Of a stretch of 64,000 bases of DNA, positions 39,548 to 49,515 are shown one piece after another. A program made the position numbers and the translations under genes. Source of the DNA: Chryseobacterium gleum. GTDB taxonomy: Bacteria > Bacteroidota > Bacteroidia > Flavobacteriales_D > Crocinitomicaceae. The DNA lies in the NCBI GenBank assembly GCA_945862165.1, contig CAMAXI010000006.1:62001-126000 (forward strand). Direction: 5' to 3'. Under the pieces are notes generated by a model. That model did no database searches and was not told the origin of the DNA. It saw nothing but the letters and a program-made list of their open reading frames with translations. Every line of letters begins with the position of its first letter. Within the stretch, counting starts at the first letter, position 1.

Positions 39548-39862
39548 TTACCAACTTGATTTTTTAATTCCTGGGATTTTACCAGCAAGAGCCATCTCAC
39601 GGAACGTTACCCTTGAGATACCAAATTGGCGCATATAACCTCTAGGACGTCCAGTCAAACCACAACGGTTATGTAAACGTACTTTAGCACCATTAGCTGA
39701 TAATTTTTGAATTGCTAACATAGCATCCCATTTTGCATTTTGTACAGCTTCATCTGTACTTGAAGATTTAATGATAGATGTCAAAGCTGCTCTTTTAGAA
39801 ACATCTCTAGCTACCATGCGTTCTCTTTTGCGCTCACGCGCTTTCATTGATTCCTTAGCCAT
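39548..39862 (-). CDS. rpsN: 30S ribosomal protein S14, long zinc-free form
   Basis: A 104-residue protein of the 30S head. The C-terminal rRNA-binding part (RLHNRCGLTGRPRGYMRQFG, SRVTFREMALAGKIPG) has one cysteine only, so it is the zinc-independent form. An extra segment (TSIIKSSSTDEAVQNAKW) makes it longer than the 89-residue S14 I recall from most Bacteroidota and closer to the E. coli type. Confidence 0.97.
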   Translation of the reverse strand: MAKESMKARERKRERMVARDVSKRAALTSIIKSSSTDEAVQNAKWDAMLAIQKLSANGAKVRLHNRCGLTGRPRGYMRQFGISRVTFREMALAGKIPGIKKSSW

Positions 39863-39867
39863 CTTAC

Positions 39868-40419
39868 TTATTTTTTAATAAATGGAAAACCAAAAGCGTC
39901 TAACAAAGCTTTTCCTTCTTCATCACTATCTGCTGTTGTAACAAAGGTAATATCCATACCCATCATACGACTTACTTTGTCGATATCAATTTCAGGGAAA
40001 ATGATATGTTCTTTAATACCTAAGTTGTAGTTACCTCTTCCGTCAAAACCTTTAGGATTAATTCCTCTAAAGTCTCTTGTACGAGGTAAAGCAACAGAGA
40101 TAAAACGATCTAAGAAATCGAACATTTTATCACCACGTAAAGTAACTTTTGTACCAACTGGCATTCCTTTACGTAATTTGAAATTAGAGATATCTTTTTT
40201 AGAAATTGTAGCAACTGCTTTTTGACCAGCAATTCTAGACAATTCTGCAACTGCATTATCTACTAATTTTTTATCAGCTACTGCATCACCAACTCCTTGG
40301 CTTAATACAATTTTAGATAATTTAGGTACACGCATAACGGTTTTGTACCCAAATTTTTCAGTAAGTGCAGGAATAATTTCCTGTGCATACTTTTCCTTTA
40401 GTCTCGGTGTATAACTCAT
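39868..40419 (-). CDS. rplE: 50S ribosomal protein L5
   Basis: A 183-residue 5S rRNA-binding protein that touches the P-site tRNA. Blocks [36 protein letters not shown] and [19 protein letters not shown] are canonical. Its ATG overlaps the rplX stop by 1 nt (TAATG), so translation is coupled. Confidence 0.98.
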   Translation of the reverse strand: MSYTPRLKEKYAQEIIPALTEKFGYKTVMRVPKLSKIVLSQGVGDAVADKKLVDNAVAELSRIAGQKAVATISKKDISNFKLRKGMPVGTKVTLRGDKMFDFLDRFISVALPRTRDFRGINPKGFDGRGNYNLGIKEHIIFPEIDIDKVSRMMGMDITFVTTADSDEEGKALLDAFGFPFIKK

Positions 40420-40736
40420 TACTTAATTTCCTCCCCTGACTTTTTAGAATGACGAACTAATTTACCTGCGGTGTTCTCTTTACGTGTAACTCTTGAAGCA
40501 ACACCATTGTGAACAACCATAAGATTGGAAATATGAATTCCACTCTCTTTTTCAACAATGCCTCCTTGAGGATTTGAAGCACTTGGCTTAGCATGACGCT
40601 TAACCATATTCAAACCTTCAACTGCAGCACGGTCTTTCTTTTTGTCGATAACAAGAATTTTTCCTTCTTGTCCACGAGAGTCACCGCTAAGTACCTTAAC
40701 TGTGTCTCCAACTTTAATGTGTAATTTCTTTTGCAT
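40419..40736 (-). CDS. rplX: 50S ribosomal protein L24
   Basis: A 105-residue assembly-initiator protein near the exit tunnel. The start at 40736 ([13 protein letters not shown]) is chosen; a 14-codon in-frame extension into rplN is rejected. The KOW motif ([20 protein letters not shown]) and the [20 protein letters not shown] block are present. Confidence 0.97.
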   Translation of the reverse strand: MQKKLHIKVGDTVKVLSGDSRGQEGKILVIDKKKDRAAVEGLNMVKRHAKPSASNPQGGIVEKESGIHISNLMVVHNGVASRVTRKENTAGKLVRHSKKSGEEIK

Positions 40737-40749
40737 AACTTCCACAATT

Positions 40750-41118
40750 TTAAAGTACTTCAGGAGCAAGCGAAACAATTTTCATAAAATTGTTTTCACG
40801 AAGCTCACGTGCTACTGGTCCGAAAATTCGAGTACCTCTCATTTCACCTGCTTGATTAAGAATAACCACAGCATTGTCGTCAAATCGAATGTAGGAGCCA
40901 TCAGCTCTACGTACTTCTTTTTTAGTTCTTACTATAACTGCCTTGGCTACCTGACCTTTTTTTACGGCACCAGAGGGCGTTGCGCTCTTTACAGCAACTA
41001 CGATTTTATCTCCAACTGAAGCATAACGACGTTTAGTACCGCCTAAAACGCGTATACATAATACCTCTTTAGCTCCCGAGTTATCGGCTACTGAAAGTCT
41101 TGATTCCTGTTGTATCAT
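40750..41118 (-). CDS. rplN: 50S ribosomal protein L14
   Basis: A 122-residue protein forming an intersubunit bridge with 16S helix 14. [18 protein letters not shown] and [20 protein letters not shown] are typical. Full length. Confidence 0.98.
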   Translation of the reverse strand: MIQQESRLSVADNSGAKEVLCIRVLGGTKRRYASVGDKIVVAVKSATPSGAVKKGQVAKAVIVRTKKEVRRADGSYIRFDDNAVVILNQAGEMRGTRIFGPVARELRENNFMKIVSLAPEVL

Positions 41119-41127
41119 TATTAATGA

Positions 41128-41388
41128 TTATTTAGCTCTTTCAACAATATCTACTAATCTCCAATTCTTGTTCTTTGACAAGGGTCTTGTTTCCATGATT
41201 CTAACTGTATCGCCTTCGTTACAGTCGTTATTCTCATCATGGGCTACAAATTTAGTAGTTTTTTTTACGAACTTACCATACTTTGGGTGTTTTACTTTTC
41301 TTTCTACAGAAACAACGATAGATTTTTCCATCTTATCGCTAGTAACAACACCTACTCTTTCTTTTCTTAAATTACGCTTTTCTTCCAT
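41128..41388 (-). CDS. rpsQ: 30S ribosomal protein S17
   Basis: An 86-residue OB-fold 16S-binding protein. [19 protein letters not shown] and the signature [20 protein letters not shown] are intact, as is [20 protein letters not shown]. Confidence 0.98.
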   Translation of the reverse strand: MEEKRNLRKERVGVVTSDKMEKSIVVSVERKVKHPKYGKFVKKTTKFVAHDENNDCNEGDTVRIMETRPLSKNKNWRLVDIVERAK

Positions 41389-41416
41389 TACTAAGCAAAT
41401 TTCAAATTAAACAAGC

Positions 41417-41611
41417 CTAAGCTTGAATTAAACGTTTACCCAATTCTGTTTTCAGACGCGCAACTGTTTTTCTTGTTGCACGGATTTGTAACGGATTTTC
41501 TATTGGAGTTACAGTGTGAGATACTTTCATCTTCATCAATTTCTCTTCTAGAGTCTCGATACGACCTCTTAAGTCTGCATCTGATAACTTGGTGATTTCT
41601 TGTTGTTTCAT
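41417..41611 (-). CDS. rpmC: 50S ribosomal protein L29
   Basis: A 64-residue two-helix protein at the exit tunnel rim, where SRP and trigger factor dock. MKQQEITKLSDADLRGRIE and QIRATRKTVARLKTELGKR are typical. Confidence 0.97.
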   Translation of the reverse strand: MKQQEITKLSDADLRGRIETLEEKLMKMKVSHTVTPIENPLQIRATRKTVARLKTELGKRLIQA

Positions 41612-41618
41612 ATCTTAA

Positions 41619-42047
41619 TTATTTACCAGGTACAACATAATCGTTACGAACTATAAACTTACATTTAACTGGAAGTTTTTGTGCTGCTAAGCGCAATGCT
41701 TCTTTAGCAGTTTCGTAAGGTACACCGTCTGCTTCAAATAAGATACGTCCTGGTTTAACAACTGCTACCCAGTGACTTGGTGCTCCTTTACCTTTACCCA
41801 TCCTTACCTCTGCAGGCTTAGAAGTTACAGGTTTATCAGGGAAGATTCTAATCCAAACCTGACCCTCTCTTTTCATGTAACGAGTTACAGCGATACGAGA
41901 AGCTTCAATTTGTCTAGAAGTTATCCATGCAGGTTCCAATGTTTTAAGTCCAAAAGATCCAAAAGCGATAGTGCTACCTCTTTGAGCTTCACCACGATTT
42001 CTTCCTTTTTGTACTCTCCTAAATTTGGTTCTTTTTGGTTGTAACAT
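41619..42047 (-). CDS. rplP: 50S ribosomal protein L16
   Basis: A 142-residue protein near the A-site tRNA elbow. [19 protein letters not shown] at the start, [20 protein letters not shown], and [20 protein letters not shown] are conserved. The Arg in GRNRG and the Gly-rich loop near the peptidyl-transferase centre are unchanged from the usual pattern. Confidence 0.98.
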   Translation of the reverse strand: MLQPKRTKFRRVQKGRNRGEAQRGSTIAFGSFGLKTLEPAWITSRQIEASRIAVTRYMKREGQVWIRIFPDKPVTSKPAEVRMGKGKGAPSHWVAVVKPGRILFEADGVPYETAKEALRLAAQKLPVKCKFIVRNDYVVPGK

Positions 42048-42069
42048 CTTTAATAATGTATTAAATCAA

Positions 42070-42804
42070 TTATTTTTTCTTTCTTTTTGGAGCAGCCTTA
42101 CGGTTGTTCGGAGCTTGTGATGTAGCACCACCTTTAGACCCAGCAGCAGACATTCCTACGTTAGGAGATAAATCTCTTTTACCGTAAACTTCACCTTTGC
42201 AGATCCAAACTTTAATTCCAATACGTCCATAAGTCGTATGCGCTTCACTAACAGAGTAATCAATATCAGCTCTGAACGTATGTAACGGAGTACGTCCATC
42301 TTTGTACATCTCGTTACGTGCCATTTCAGCACCATTAAGACGACCAGATATTTTAACTTTGATACCTTCAGCACCCATTCTCATCGTTGAACCAATAGCC
42401 ATCTTGATTGCACGACGGAAAGAGATACGCGCTTCGATTTGACGAGCAATTCCATCAGCAACTAAACGAGCATCCAATTCTGGACGTTTAACCTCGAAAA
42501 TGTTGATTTGAATTTCCTTTTTCGTCAATTTTTTTAACTCTTCTTTCAGTTTATCAACTTCTTGACCACCTTTACCAATAATTACACCTGGACGTGCAGT
42601 ATTAATAGTAACAGTAACAAGTTTCAAAGTTCTCTCAATGATAATTTTAGAAAGACTAGCTCTTGATAAACGTGTAAACAAATATTTACGGATTTTATCG
42701 TCTTCAACAATTTTGTCCTTATAGTCATTTCCACCATACCAATTAGATTCCCATCCGTGGATGAAACCTAATCTATTTCCAATTGGATTTGTTTTTTGTC
42801 CCAT
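42070..42804 (-). CDS. rpsC: 30S ribosomal protein S3
   Basis: A 244-residue protein at the mRNA entry tunnel with helicase-like function. [18 protein letters not shown] starts the N-domain; the KH domain has [18 protein letters not shown]; the C-domain shows [20 protein letters not shown]. The last 30 residues are a Gly/Ala/Lys-rich tail ([11 protein letters not shown]). Confidence 0.98.
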   Translation of the reverse strand: MGQKTNPIGNRLGFIHGWESNWYGGNDYKDKIVEDDKIRKYLFTRLSRASLSKIIIERTLKLVTVTINTARPGVIIGKGGQEVDKLKEELKKLTKKEIQINIFEVKRPELDARLVADGIARQIEARISFRRAIKMAIGSTMRMGAEGIKVKISGRLNGAEMARNEMYKDGRTPLHTFRADIDYSVSEAHTTYGRIGIKVWICKGEVYGKRDLSPNVGMSAAGSKGGATSQAPNNRKAAPKRKKK

Positions 42805-42814
42805 GTTCTATTAC

Positions 42815-43210
42815 TTATTTAGCACCATCAACAATGATGGTAACGTGGTTCGATCTTTTTCTAATTCTATGAGCTCTACCTTGAGGAGCAGTTTGAATAC
42901 GTTTCATCATTGCAGCACTATCAACTTGGATAGAAGTTACAACTAATTTTTCATCTTCAATACTTTTTCCTTCATTTTTTTGTTCCCAGTTAGAAATTGC
43001 AGAACGCAATAACTTCTCAAGACTTTTAGAAGCAAATTTAGAATTATGTTGCAAAATATTTAGAGCTTTATTTACTTCAACTCCCCTTACAAGATCTGCA
43101 ACTAATCTCATCTTTCTTGGAGCAATCGGAGAAGCTTTCAAACTTGCAATTGCAGTTGTTGCTTTCTCTTCTTTTAACTTCTCAGCTCTTATTCTTTTTC
43201 TAGCGCCCAT
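42815..43210 (-). CDS. rplV: 50S ribosomal protein L22
   Basis: A 131-residue protein whose beta-hairpin lines the exit tunnel. The core [20 protein letters not shown] and the hairpin end [20 protein letters not shown] are conserved; no hairpin deletion of the type linked to macrolide resistance is seen. A 20-residue Lys/Glu/Ala N-terminal extension precedes the core. Confidence 0.98.
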   Translation of the reverse strand: MGARKRIRAEKLKEEKATTAIASLKASPIAPRKMRLVADLVRGVEVNKALNILQHNSKFASKSLEKLLRSAISNWEQKNEGKSIEDEKLVVTSIQVDSAAMMKRIQTAPQGRAHRIRKRSNHVTIIVDGAK

Positions 43211-43230
43211 GTCACTACTAATTTTAAAAA

Positions 43231-43509
43231 CTATCTTTTCTTATTTTTCTTATCAGCACCATGTCCACGGAAGTTACGCGTTGGAGAAAACTCTCCTAAC
43301 TTGTGTCCTACCATGTTCTCTGTTGCGAAAACAGGAATAAACTTATTCCCATTGTGTACAGCTATAGTTAACCCAACAAAATCTGGGGTAATTGTAGAAG
43401 CTCTAGACCAAGTCTTGATCACTGCTTTGCTGTTTGAAGCTTGTGCTTCTTCCACTCGTTTAAACAATTTATAATGTACGAATGGTGGTTTTTTCAACGA
43501 TCTACTCAT
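43231..43509 (-). CDS. rpsS: 30S ribosomal protein S19
   Basis: A 92-residue protein of the 30S head, partner of S13. [19 protein letters not shown], the [20 protein letters not shown] block and the [11 protein letters not shown] end are typical. Confidence 0.98.
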   Translation of the reverse strand: MSRSLKKPPFVHYKLFKRVEEAQASNSKAVIKTWSRASTITPDFVGLTIAVHNGNKFIPVFATENMVGHKLGEFSPTRNFRGHGADKKNKKR

Positions 43510-43515
43510 AACTTA

Positions 43516-44340
43516 TTATTTCTTACTTTTCGAGATGATATATTTATCTGAATATTTGGTTTTAGAACGTGTTTTGAATCCTTTAGCAAGAACACCGTTA
43601 CGAGATCTAGGGTGACCTCCGGAATTTCTTCCTTCACCACCTCCCATTGGGTGATCCACTGGATTCATTACAACACCACGAACACGTGGTCTTCTACCTA
43701 ACCATCTTGAACGTCCAGCTTTACCTGAAACAACTAAGCTATGCTCAGAATTTGAAACAGAACCAATAGTAGCTAAACAAGTAGTCAAAATCATTCTAGT
43801 TTCACCAGAAGGAAGTTTGATAATTGCAAAACGACCATCACGTGCGTTCAACTGTGCATAAGTACCAGCTCCACGAGCAATAGCACCACCTTTACCTGGT
43901 TGTAATTCGATGTTATGGATTACAGTTCCTAATGGAACATCCGCCAAAAACATTGCATTACCCACGTTAGGTGTAGCAGATTTACCAGCAACAACAGAAT
44001 CACCAACTTTCAATCCTTCAGGCGCGATAATATATCTTTTTTCACCATCAGCATAGAACAACAAAGCTATACGAGCTGTACGATTTGGATCGTACTCAAT
44101 AGTTTTGACAGTTGCAGGGATATCCTGTTTGTCTCTTTTAAAATCAATGATACGGTATTTTTGTTTGTGACCACCTCCAATGTATCTCATGGTCATTCTA
44201 CCGTCATTGTTACGACCACCAGTTTTACTCTTTTTCGTTACTAATGACTTTTCAGGTACATTCGTAGTTACTTCAGTGTAAGTACTGTTGATCTTGTGTC
44301 TTTGCCCTGGAGTTGTAGGCTTGAATTTTTTAAGACCCAT
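43516..44340 (-). CDS. rplB: 50S ribosomal protein L2
   Basis: A 274-residue protein needed for subunit joining and peptidyl transfer. [17 protein letters not shown] lies in the OB-fold, and the essential C-terminal loop [20 protein letters not shown] includes the conserved His of the peptidyl-transferase region. The basic tail ends [19 protein letters not shown]. Confidence 0.98.
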   Translation of the reverse strand: MGLKKFKPTTPGQRHKINSTYTEVTTNVPEKSLVTKKSKTGGRNNDGRMTMRYIGGGHKQKYRIIDFKRDKQDIPATVKTIEYDPNRTARIALLFYADGEKRYIIAPEGLKVGDSVVAGKSATPNVGNAMFLADVPLGTVIHNIELQPGKGGAIARGAGTYAQLNARDGRFAIIKLPSGETRMILTTCLATIGSVSNSEHSLVVSGKAGRSRWLGRRPRVRGVVMNPVDHPMGGGEGRNSGGHPRSRNGVLAKGFKTRSKTKYSDKYIISKSKK

Positions 44341-44349
44341 TTCTTTTTG

Positions 44350-44646
44350 TTAAATGTTATTATACAAGTCAATCGTCTCTCCATCTGCAACAGTAACAAT
44401 TGCCTTTTTCCAAGGATTGTTAGGTTGCACAACGATACCTTTGTTAGTTTGCTTAACAGAGGATTTCCCACCGCCATAGGTTTGTGTACGAACTTCAGTT
44501 ACGTGAACTCCATACATTTTTTCGACAGCTTTTTTTATTTCAATTTTGTTAGCACTTTTTTCTACTTCAAAAGAGAAACGGTTGCGAGTTTCCATCGCAA
44601 GTGTTGCTTTTTCAGTAATAAGTGGTTTTCTAATAATTCTATTCAT
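44350..44646 (-). CDS. rplW: 50S ribosomal protein L23
   Basis: A 98-residue exit-tunnel protein that docks trigger factor and SRP. The start at 44646 (MNRIIRKPLITEKATLAME) is chosen over an upstream in-frame ATG inside rplD. The rRNA-binding loop KTYGGGKSSVKQ-like segment (TQTYGGGKSSVKQTNKG) is present. Confidence 0.97.
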   Translation of the reverse strand: MNRIIRKPLITEKATLAMETRNRFSFEVEKSANKIEIKKAVEKMYGVHVTEVRTQTYGGGKSSVKQTNKGIVVQPNNPWKKAIVTVADGETIDLYNNI

Positions 44647-44653
44647 CACTAAA

Positions 44654-45280
44654 TTAGTTAAGAATGTTTTCGATAATTTCAATGGAACTAGCAGCCATTA
44701 CTACTTTTTTCGCATTCAATACATCAAATGTATTTACAGAATCAGCAGTAACAACTTTCACTCTTTTTAAATTACGAGAAGACAAATATACGTTATCATT
44801 TTGTGAACCCAAAATGAAAAGAACTTTATCATTCGTTAATTCAAGATTATTAATCAGTGAAATAAACCCTTTTGTTTTAATTGTATCAAAATTTACATCT
44901 TCTAATACGATTAATGAATCAGATTTTGCTTTGTAAGCGAACGCAGATTTACGAGCTAAACGTTTCAATTTGATATTCAATTTGAAATGGTAGTTACGTG
45001 GACGAGGTCCGAAAATACGACCACCACCTACAATAGTACCTGACTTGATACTACCAGCACGTGCACCGCCTGTACCTTTTTGCTTTTTAATCTTACGAGT
45101 AGAACCAGCAATTTCTGCTCTTTCTTTCGCTTTGTGTGTTCCTTGACGACGGTTAGCTAAATGTTGCTTAACATCAAGATAGATAGCGTGATCATTTGGT
45201 TCAATACCAAAGATTGCATCTGAAAGTGCTACTTTTTTAGAAGTAGCTTTTCCATTTTGGTCAATTACTTTTACTTCCAT
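44654..45280 (-). CDS. rplD: 50S ribosomal protein L4
   Basis: A 208-residue protein; its extended loop (KIKKQKGTGGARAGSIKSG, then GGGRIFGPRPRNYHFKLN) reaches into the exit tunnel. In E. coli L4 also represses the S10 operon; here rpsJ is preceded directly by fusA without a long leader, so that control is not evident. Its start overlaps the rplC stop by 1 nt. Confidence 0.98.
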   Translation of the reverse strand: MEVKVIDQNGKATSKKVALSDAIFGIEPNDHAIYLDVKQHLANRRQGTHKAKERAEIAGSTRKIKKQKGTGGARAGSIKSGTIVGGGRIFGPRPRNYHFKLNIKLKRLARKSAFAYKAKSDSLIVLEDVNFDTIKTKGFISLINNLELTNDKVLFILGSQNDNVYLSSRNLKRVKVVTADSVNTFDVLNAKKVVMAASSIEIIENILN

Positions 45281-45894
45281 TATTTCGCGATTAATACAGT
45301 TGAACCTTTAGCTCCAGGAACCGATCCCTTAACTACTATTATGTTTTTGTCAGCAAGAACTTTTAAGATTACCAAGTTCTCCATCATAACGCGCTTGTTA
45401 CCCATTTGTCCAGCCATACGCATTCCTTTGAATACACGTGCAGGATAAGAACAAGCACCGATTGAACCAGGAGCACGAAGACGGTTATGTTGACCGTGTG
45501 TAGCTTGACCTACTCCGGCAAAATTATGTCTTCTAACAACCCCTTGAAAACCCTTACCTTTAGAAGTACCTACTACTCCTACAAATTCTCCTTCTTCAAA
45601 GATATCTACATTCACAACATCTCCAAGGTTCAAACCTTCAAAACCTTTGAACTCAACAAGCTTCGCTTTTGGAGTTGTGTTCGCTTTTTTGAAGTGACCT
45701 TTTAAAGCATTTGGAGTTCGAACTTCTTTACGTTCTCCAAATCCTAATTGTACTGCGTCGTATCCATCTCTTTCTTGTGTTTTTAACTGAGTTACTACAC
45801 AAGGACCAGCTTCTATTACTGTGCATGGCGTTGCCTTACCCTCGGCACTATAGATGCTAGTCATTCCGACTTTTCTACCAATTATTCCAGGCAT
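45280..45894 (-). CDS. rplC: 50S ribosomal protein L3
   Basis: A 204-residue early-assembly protein near the peptidyl-transferase centre. [19 protein letters not shown] at the start and the central loop [20 protein letters not shown] are conserved, including the Gln methylated in some species. Confidence 0.98.
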   Translation of the reverse strand: MPGIIGRKVGMTSIYSAEGKATPCTVIEAGPCVVTQLKTQERDGYDAVQLGFGERKEVRTPNALKGHFKKANTTPKAKLVEFKGFEGLNLGDVVNVDIFEEGEFVGVVGTSKGKGFQGVVRRHNFAGVGQATHGQHNRLRAPGSIGACSYPARVFKGMRMAGQMGNKRVMMENLVILKVLADKNIIVVKGSVPGAKGSTVLIAK

Positions 45895-45911
45895 ACTTTA
45901 TTTTATTATAA

Positions 45912-46217
45912 TTAAACTTTAATTTCTACGTCAACTCCACTAGGAAGTTCTAATCTCATTAATGCATCTACAGTTTTTGCAGAAGAACTGTAGATATCTA
46001 ACAAACGTTTGTAAGAACATAACTCGAATTGCTCACGAGCTTTCTTATTAACGTGTGGAGATTTTAATACAGTATAGATTCTTTTGTGTGTTGGCAATGG
46101 AATTGGTCCACTAACAATAGCACCTGTAGCTTTAACCGTCTTAACAATTTTTTCAGCTGATTTATCAACTAAATTGTGATCATACGATTTTAATTTAATT
46201 CTTATTTTTTGACTCAT
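45912..46217 (-). CDS. rpsJ: 30S ribosomal protein S10 (NusE)
   Basis: A 101-residue protein of the 30S head that doubles as the antitermination factor Nus[21 protein letters not shown] and the signature [20 protein letters not shown] are typical. It directly follows fusA (12 nt); tuf, found between them in many bacteria, is missing. Confidence 0.98.
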   Translation of the reverse strand: MSQKIRIKLKSYDHNLVDKSAEKIVKTVKATGAIVSGPIPLPTHKRIYTVLKSPHVNKKAREQFELCSYKRLLDIYSSSAKTVDALMRLELPSGVDVEIKV

Positions 46218-46229
46218 CTGTTAATCTTA

Positions 46230-48335
46230 TTAAGCGTTTACTTTACCGTTAATTTTTGCGATTACATCTTCAGCAACGTTACGTGGTGCTTCAGCGTAAT
46301 GAGAGAACTCCATACTAGATGTAGCACGTCCAGAAGTGATAGTACGTAATTGAGTTACATATCCAAACATTTCAGATAAAGGAACGTCCGCTTTAACAAC
46401 TTTAGATCCAGCTCTATCATCCATACCTTTCATCATACCACGACGACGGTTTAAGTCACCTACTACGTCACCCATATTTTCTTCAGGAGTAACCACTTCT
46501 AATTTCATGATAGGCTCTAATAAGATAGGCTTACATTTTCTCAATGCTTCACGGTATGCCATTTTCGCACAAATCTCAAAAGATAAAGAATCTGAATCGA
46601 CGTTATGGTAAGAACCATCTAATAATTCTACTTTCATAGAATCAACTAAATATCCTGCCAATACACCATTTTTCATAGATTCTTTGAAACCTTTCTCCAC
46701 AGAAGGAATAAATTCACGAGGAATGTTACCACCTTTAATAGAGTTAACAAATTCTAAACCTGTTTTCTCTTGATTTTCTTGTGGAGAAATTCTAACAAGG
46801 ATGTCAGCGAATTTACCACGTCCACCTGATTGTTTTTTGTATTGTTCTCTGTGCTCAACTTCAGCAGTTATTGCTTCACGGTAAGAAACCTGAGGTGCAC
46901 CTTGATTAACCTCAACTTTAAACTCTCTTTTCAAACGGTCGATGATAATCTCCAAGTGAAGCTCACCCATTCCGCTGATAATAGTTTGTCCTGTTTCTTC
47001 GTCAGTTTTAACTCGGAACGTTGGATCTTCTTCAGAAAGTTTATTTAAACCAATCGAAAGTCTATCTGTATCTGCTTGTGTTTTTGGTTCAATCGCTAAA
47101 CCAATTACTGGCTCAGGGAAATTCATAGACTCAAGAATAATTGGGTGTTTTTCATCACACAATGTATCTCCAGTACGAATATCTTTAAAACCTACAACTG
47201 CACCAATATCTCCTGCACCTAACTCATCAATTTGATTTTGTTTGTTAGCATGCATTTGGAAGATACGAGAAATACGCTCTTTATTATCCGATCTAGTATT
47301 GAATACATAAGAACCTGCTTGTAAGTTTCCTGAATAAGCACGAATAAAACATAAACGGCCTACGAAAGGATCTGTTGCAATTTTAAACGCCAACGCAGCA
47401 AAAGGCTCATTATAAGAAGGTTGACGCGTAGTCTCTTCACCAGTTCTTGGATCTGTACCAGTAATCCCATCAACATCCATTGGAGAAGGTAAAATTTCCA
47501 TTACCATATCCAACATTGCTTGAACACCTTTGTTTTTAAATGCAGATCCACACATCATTGGTACAACTTTACCAGCGATAGTAGCAGCTCTTAATGCATC
47601 TAAAATTTCTCTTTCAGTTAATGATTCTGGATCAACGAAATATTTCTCCATTAATGTATCATCAAATTCTGCAACAGCTTCTAATAATTCTTCACGTAAT
47701 TGACGCGCTTCATCAATGATATCTGCAGGAATTTCAATTTCTTTGAAAGTCATACCCATATCGTGCTCATTCCAAACTACACCTCTGAAGTTAATTAAGT
47801 CAACAACACCTTGAAAATCGTCTTCAGCACCAATGTTTAATTGAAGTGGTAAAGCGTGACTTCCAAGCATTTCTTTTACTTGTTTACACACGTTTAAGAA
47901 ATCTGCACCAGAACGGTCCATTTTGTTAACGAAACCAATACGTGGAACATTATAGTTATTTGCAAGTCTCCAGTTAGTTTCAGATTGTGGTTCAACACCA
48001 TCAACAGCTGAAAATAAGAAAACTAAACCATCCAATACACGTAATGAACGATTCACCTCAACTGTAAAGTCAACGTGTCCAGGAGTATCAATAATATTCA
48101 TGTGATACTCTTGATTACGATATTGCCATTTCAAAGTTGTAGCAGCAGAAGTGATAGTAATACCTCTTTCTTGCTCTTGCTCCATCCAATCCATAGTAGC
48201 TCCACCGTCGTGTACCTCACCAATTTTATGGTTTACACCACCATAATAAAGGATACGCTCAGTAGTAGTAGTTTTACCAGCATCAATGTGCGCAGCAATA
48301 CCAATATTTCTTGTGAATTTTAAATCTCTAGCCAT
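46230..48335 (-). CDS. fusA: Elongation factor G
   Basis: A 701-residue translocation GTPase. G1 is [14 protein letters not shown]2 lies in [12 protein letters not shown]3 is DTPGHVD and G4 NKMDRSG. Domains II to V follow, with the domain IV tip region in [15 protein letters not shown] and domain V ending in [14 protein letters not shown]. Length is normal. It is in the classical str order rpsL-rpsG-fusA. Confidence 0.98.
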   Translation of the reverse strand: MARDLKFTRNIGIAAHIDAGKTTTTERILYYGGVNHKIGEVHDGGATMDWMEQEQERGITITSAATTLKWQYRNQEYHMNIIDTPGHVDFTVEVNRSLRVLDGLVFLFSAVDGVEPQSETNWRLANNYNVPRIGFVNKMDRSGADFLNVCKQVKEMLGSHALPLQLNIGAEDDFQGVVDLINFRGVVWNEHDMGMTFKEIEIPADIIDEARQLREELLEAVAEFDDTLMEKYFVDPESLTEREILDALRAATIAGKVVPMMCGSAFKNKGVQAMLDMVMEILPSPMDVDGITGTDPRTGEETTRQPSYNEPFAALAFKIATDPFVGRLCFIRAYSGNLQAGSYVFNTRSDNKERISRIFQMHANKQNQIDELGAGDIGAVVGFKDIRTGDTLCDEKHPIILESMNFPEPVIGLAIEPKTQADTDRLSIGLNKLSEEDPTFRVKTDEETGQTIISGMGELHLEIIIDRLKREFKVEVNQGAPQVSYREAITAEVEHREQYKKQSGGRGKFADILVRISPQENQEKTGLEFVNSIKGGNIPREFIPSVEKGFKESMKNGVLAGYLVDSMKVELLDGSYHNVDSDSLSFEICAKMAYREALRKCKPILLEPIMKLEVVTPEENMGDVVGDLNRRRGMMKGMDDRAGSKVVKADVPLSEMFGYVTQLRTITSGRATSSMEFSHYAEAPRNVAEDVIAKINGKVNA

Positions 48336-48340
48336 GATTA

Positions 48341-48811
48341 TTAGAATCTAAAGTGTGAGAACGCTTTGTTTGCTTCAGCCATACGTAATGTGTCTGCTTT
48401 TTTCTTAAATGCAGCGCCTTCTTCTTTCGAAGCAGCGATGATTTCAGAAGCTAGTTTCCCAGCCATAGACTTTTCATTACGTTTACGTGAATAACCAATT
48501 AACCATTTCATAGCTAACGATTGTTTTCTTTCTTCACGAACCGGAGTAGGAATTTGGAACGTTGCTCCACCTACACGGCGACTTCTTACTTCTACGCTAG
48601 GAGTAACATTTTCCAATGCTTTTTTCCATACGTCTAACCCGCTTTGATCTTCTATTTTAGCGTCTACCAGTTCGATAGCGTCATAGAAAATTTTAAAAGC
48701 TAGAGTTTTTTTCCCGTCATACATTAAATTGTTAACGAATTTCGTAACGATAATTTCGTTAAATTTTGGATCCGGGAGAATCGGGATTTTTTTGGCTTTT
48801 CTTCTTCTCAT
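48341..48811 (-). CDS. rpsG: 30S ribosomal protein S7
   Basis: A 156-residue protein that organises the 3' domain of 16S rRNA and lines the E site. [19 protein letters not shown] and the block [20 protein letters not shown] are canonical. It is 5 nt from fusA. Confidence 0.98.
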   Translation of the reverse strand: MRRRKAKKIPILPDPKFNEIIVTKFVNNLMYDGKKTLAFKIFYDAIELVDAKIEDQSGLDVWKKALENVTPSVEVRSRRVGGATFQIPTPVREERKQSLAMKWLIGYSRKRNEKSMAGKLASEIIAASKEEGAAFKKKADTLRMAEANKAFSHFRF

Positions 48812-48828
48812 TTCTTGAAAGCTTTAAA

Positions 48829-49209
48829 TTATTTTTTCGCTTTTGGTCTCTTAGTTCCGTACTTAGATCGACGTTGTGTTCTACCTTCTACTCCTGCTGT
48901 ATCTTCAGCTCCTCGTACGATGTGGTATCTTACCCCAGGAAGATCTTTTACTCTTCCTCCACGTACAAGCACTAAAGAGTGCTCTTGTAAATTGTGTCCT
49001 TCACCACCGATGTAAGCATTAACTTCCTTACCATTAGTGAGACGTACCCTCGCTACTTTTCTCATAGCTGAGTTCGGCTTTTTAGGCGTAGTGGTGTAAA
49101 CCCTTACACATACCCCTTTGCGTTGCGGGCAAGAATCAAGAGCAGCTGACTTGCTTTTCTTAACTACTGCCGTTCGTCCTTTGCGAACTAATTGTTGAAT
49201 AGTTGGCAT
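48829..49209 (-). CDS. rpsL: 30S ribosomal protein S12
   Basis: A 126-residue decoding-centre protein and first gene of the array. The loop [20 protein letters not shown] and the second loop [19 protein letters not shown] keep the lysines whose substitution gives streptomycin resistance, so the sequence looks wild type. The leader is about 50 nt. Confidence 0.98.
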   Translation of the reverse strand: MPTIQQLVRKGRTAVVKKSKSAALDSCPQRKGVCVRVYTTTPKKPNSAMRKVARVRLTNGKEVNAYIGGEGHNLQEHSLVLVRGGRVKDLPGVRYHIVRGAEDTAGVEGRTQRRSKYGTKRPKAKK

Positions 49210-49243
49210 ACTTAAACTCTAACTTTTATTAATAAATAAACAT

Positions 49244-49260
49244 CCCAAACTTATTTTGGG
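49244..49260 (-). promoter_or_regulatory. Hairpin at the 5' end of the rpsL leader
   Basis: CCCAAA (minus strand 49260-49255) pairs with TTTGGG (49249-49244) around 5 nt. The predicted transcript would begin at or beside this stem. Confidence 0.4.
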
Positions 49261-49265
49261 AACAA

Positions 49266-49295
49266 CAAAGATATGAAATAAACTATACAATACAA
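49266..49295 (-). promoter_or_regulatory. Promoter of the ribosomal protein array
   Basis: On the minus strand TTG (49295-49293), 19 nt, TATCTTTG (49273-49266). It is the only promoter-like match before rpsL and lies about 57 nt ahead of the start. The 306-bp space to pcrA also holds the divergent pcrA promoter and is otherwise AT-rich sequence without genes. Confidence 0.75.
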
Positions 49296-49479
49296 GTAAA
49301 CACGTGATTTTATATGTTTTTTTCACAATTATATGTTGAAATAAACATTTTATTCACTTTATTAAAGGTTATAAACATTGGACTGACTGATATTCTTAGG
49401 GTAAGTTAAGTTATGAACAAAGTTTGAACTGTTTTGGATGCGGTGATTTTAAATATAAAATGTGTTTCAGAAAAAATGA

Positions 49480-49510
49480 TTGAAAATTTCATACTAGTAA
49501 TGTATCTTTG
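49480..49510 (+). promoter_or_regulatory. Promoter of pcrA/uvrD
   Basis: TTG (49480-49482), 20 nt, TATCTTTG (49503-49510). The ATG starts 6 nt after the -7 box, again implying an almost leaderless mRNA. Confidence 0.7.
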
Positions 49511-49515
49511 TTTAT

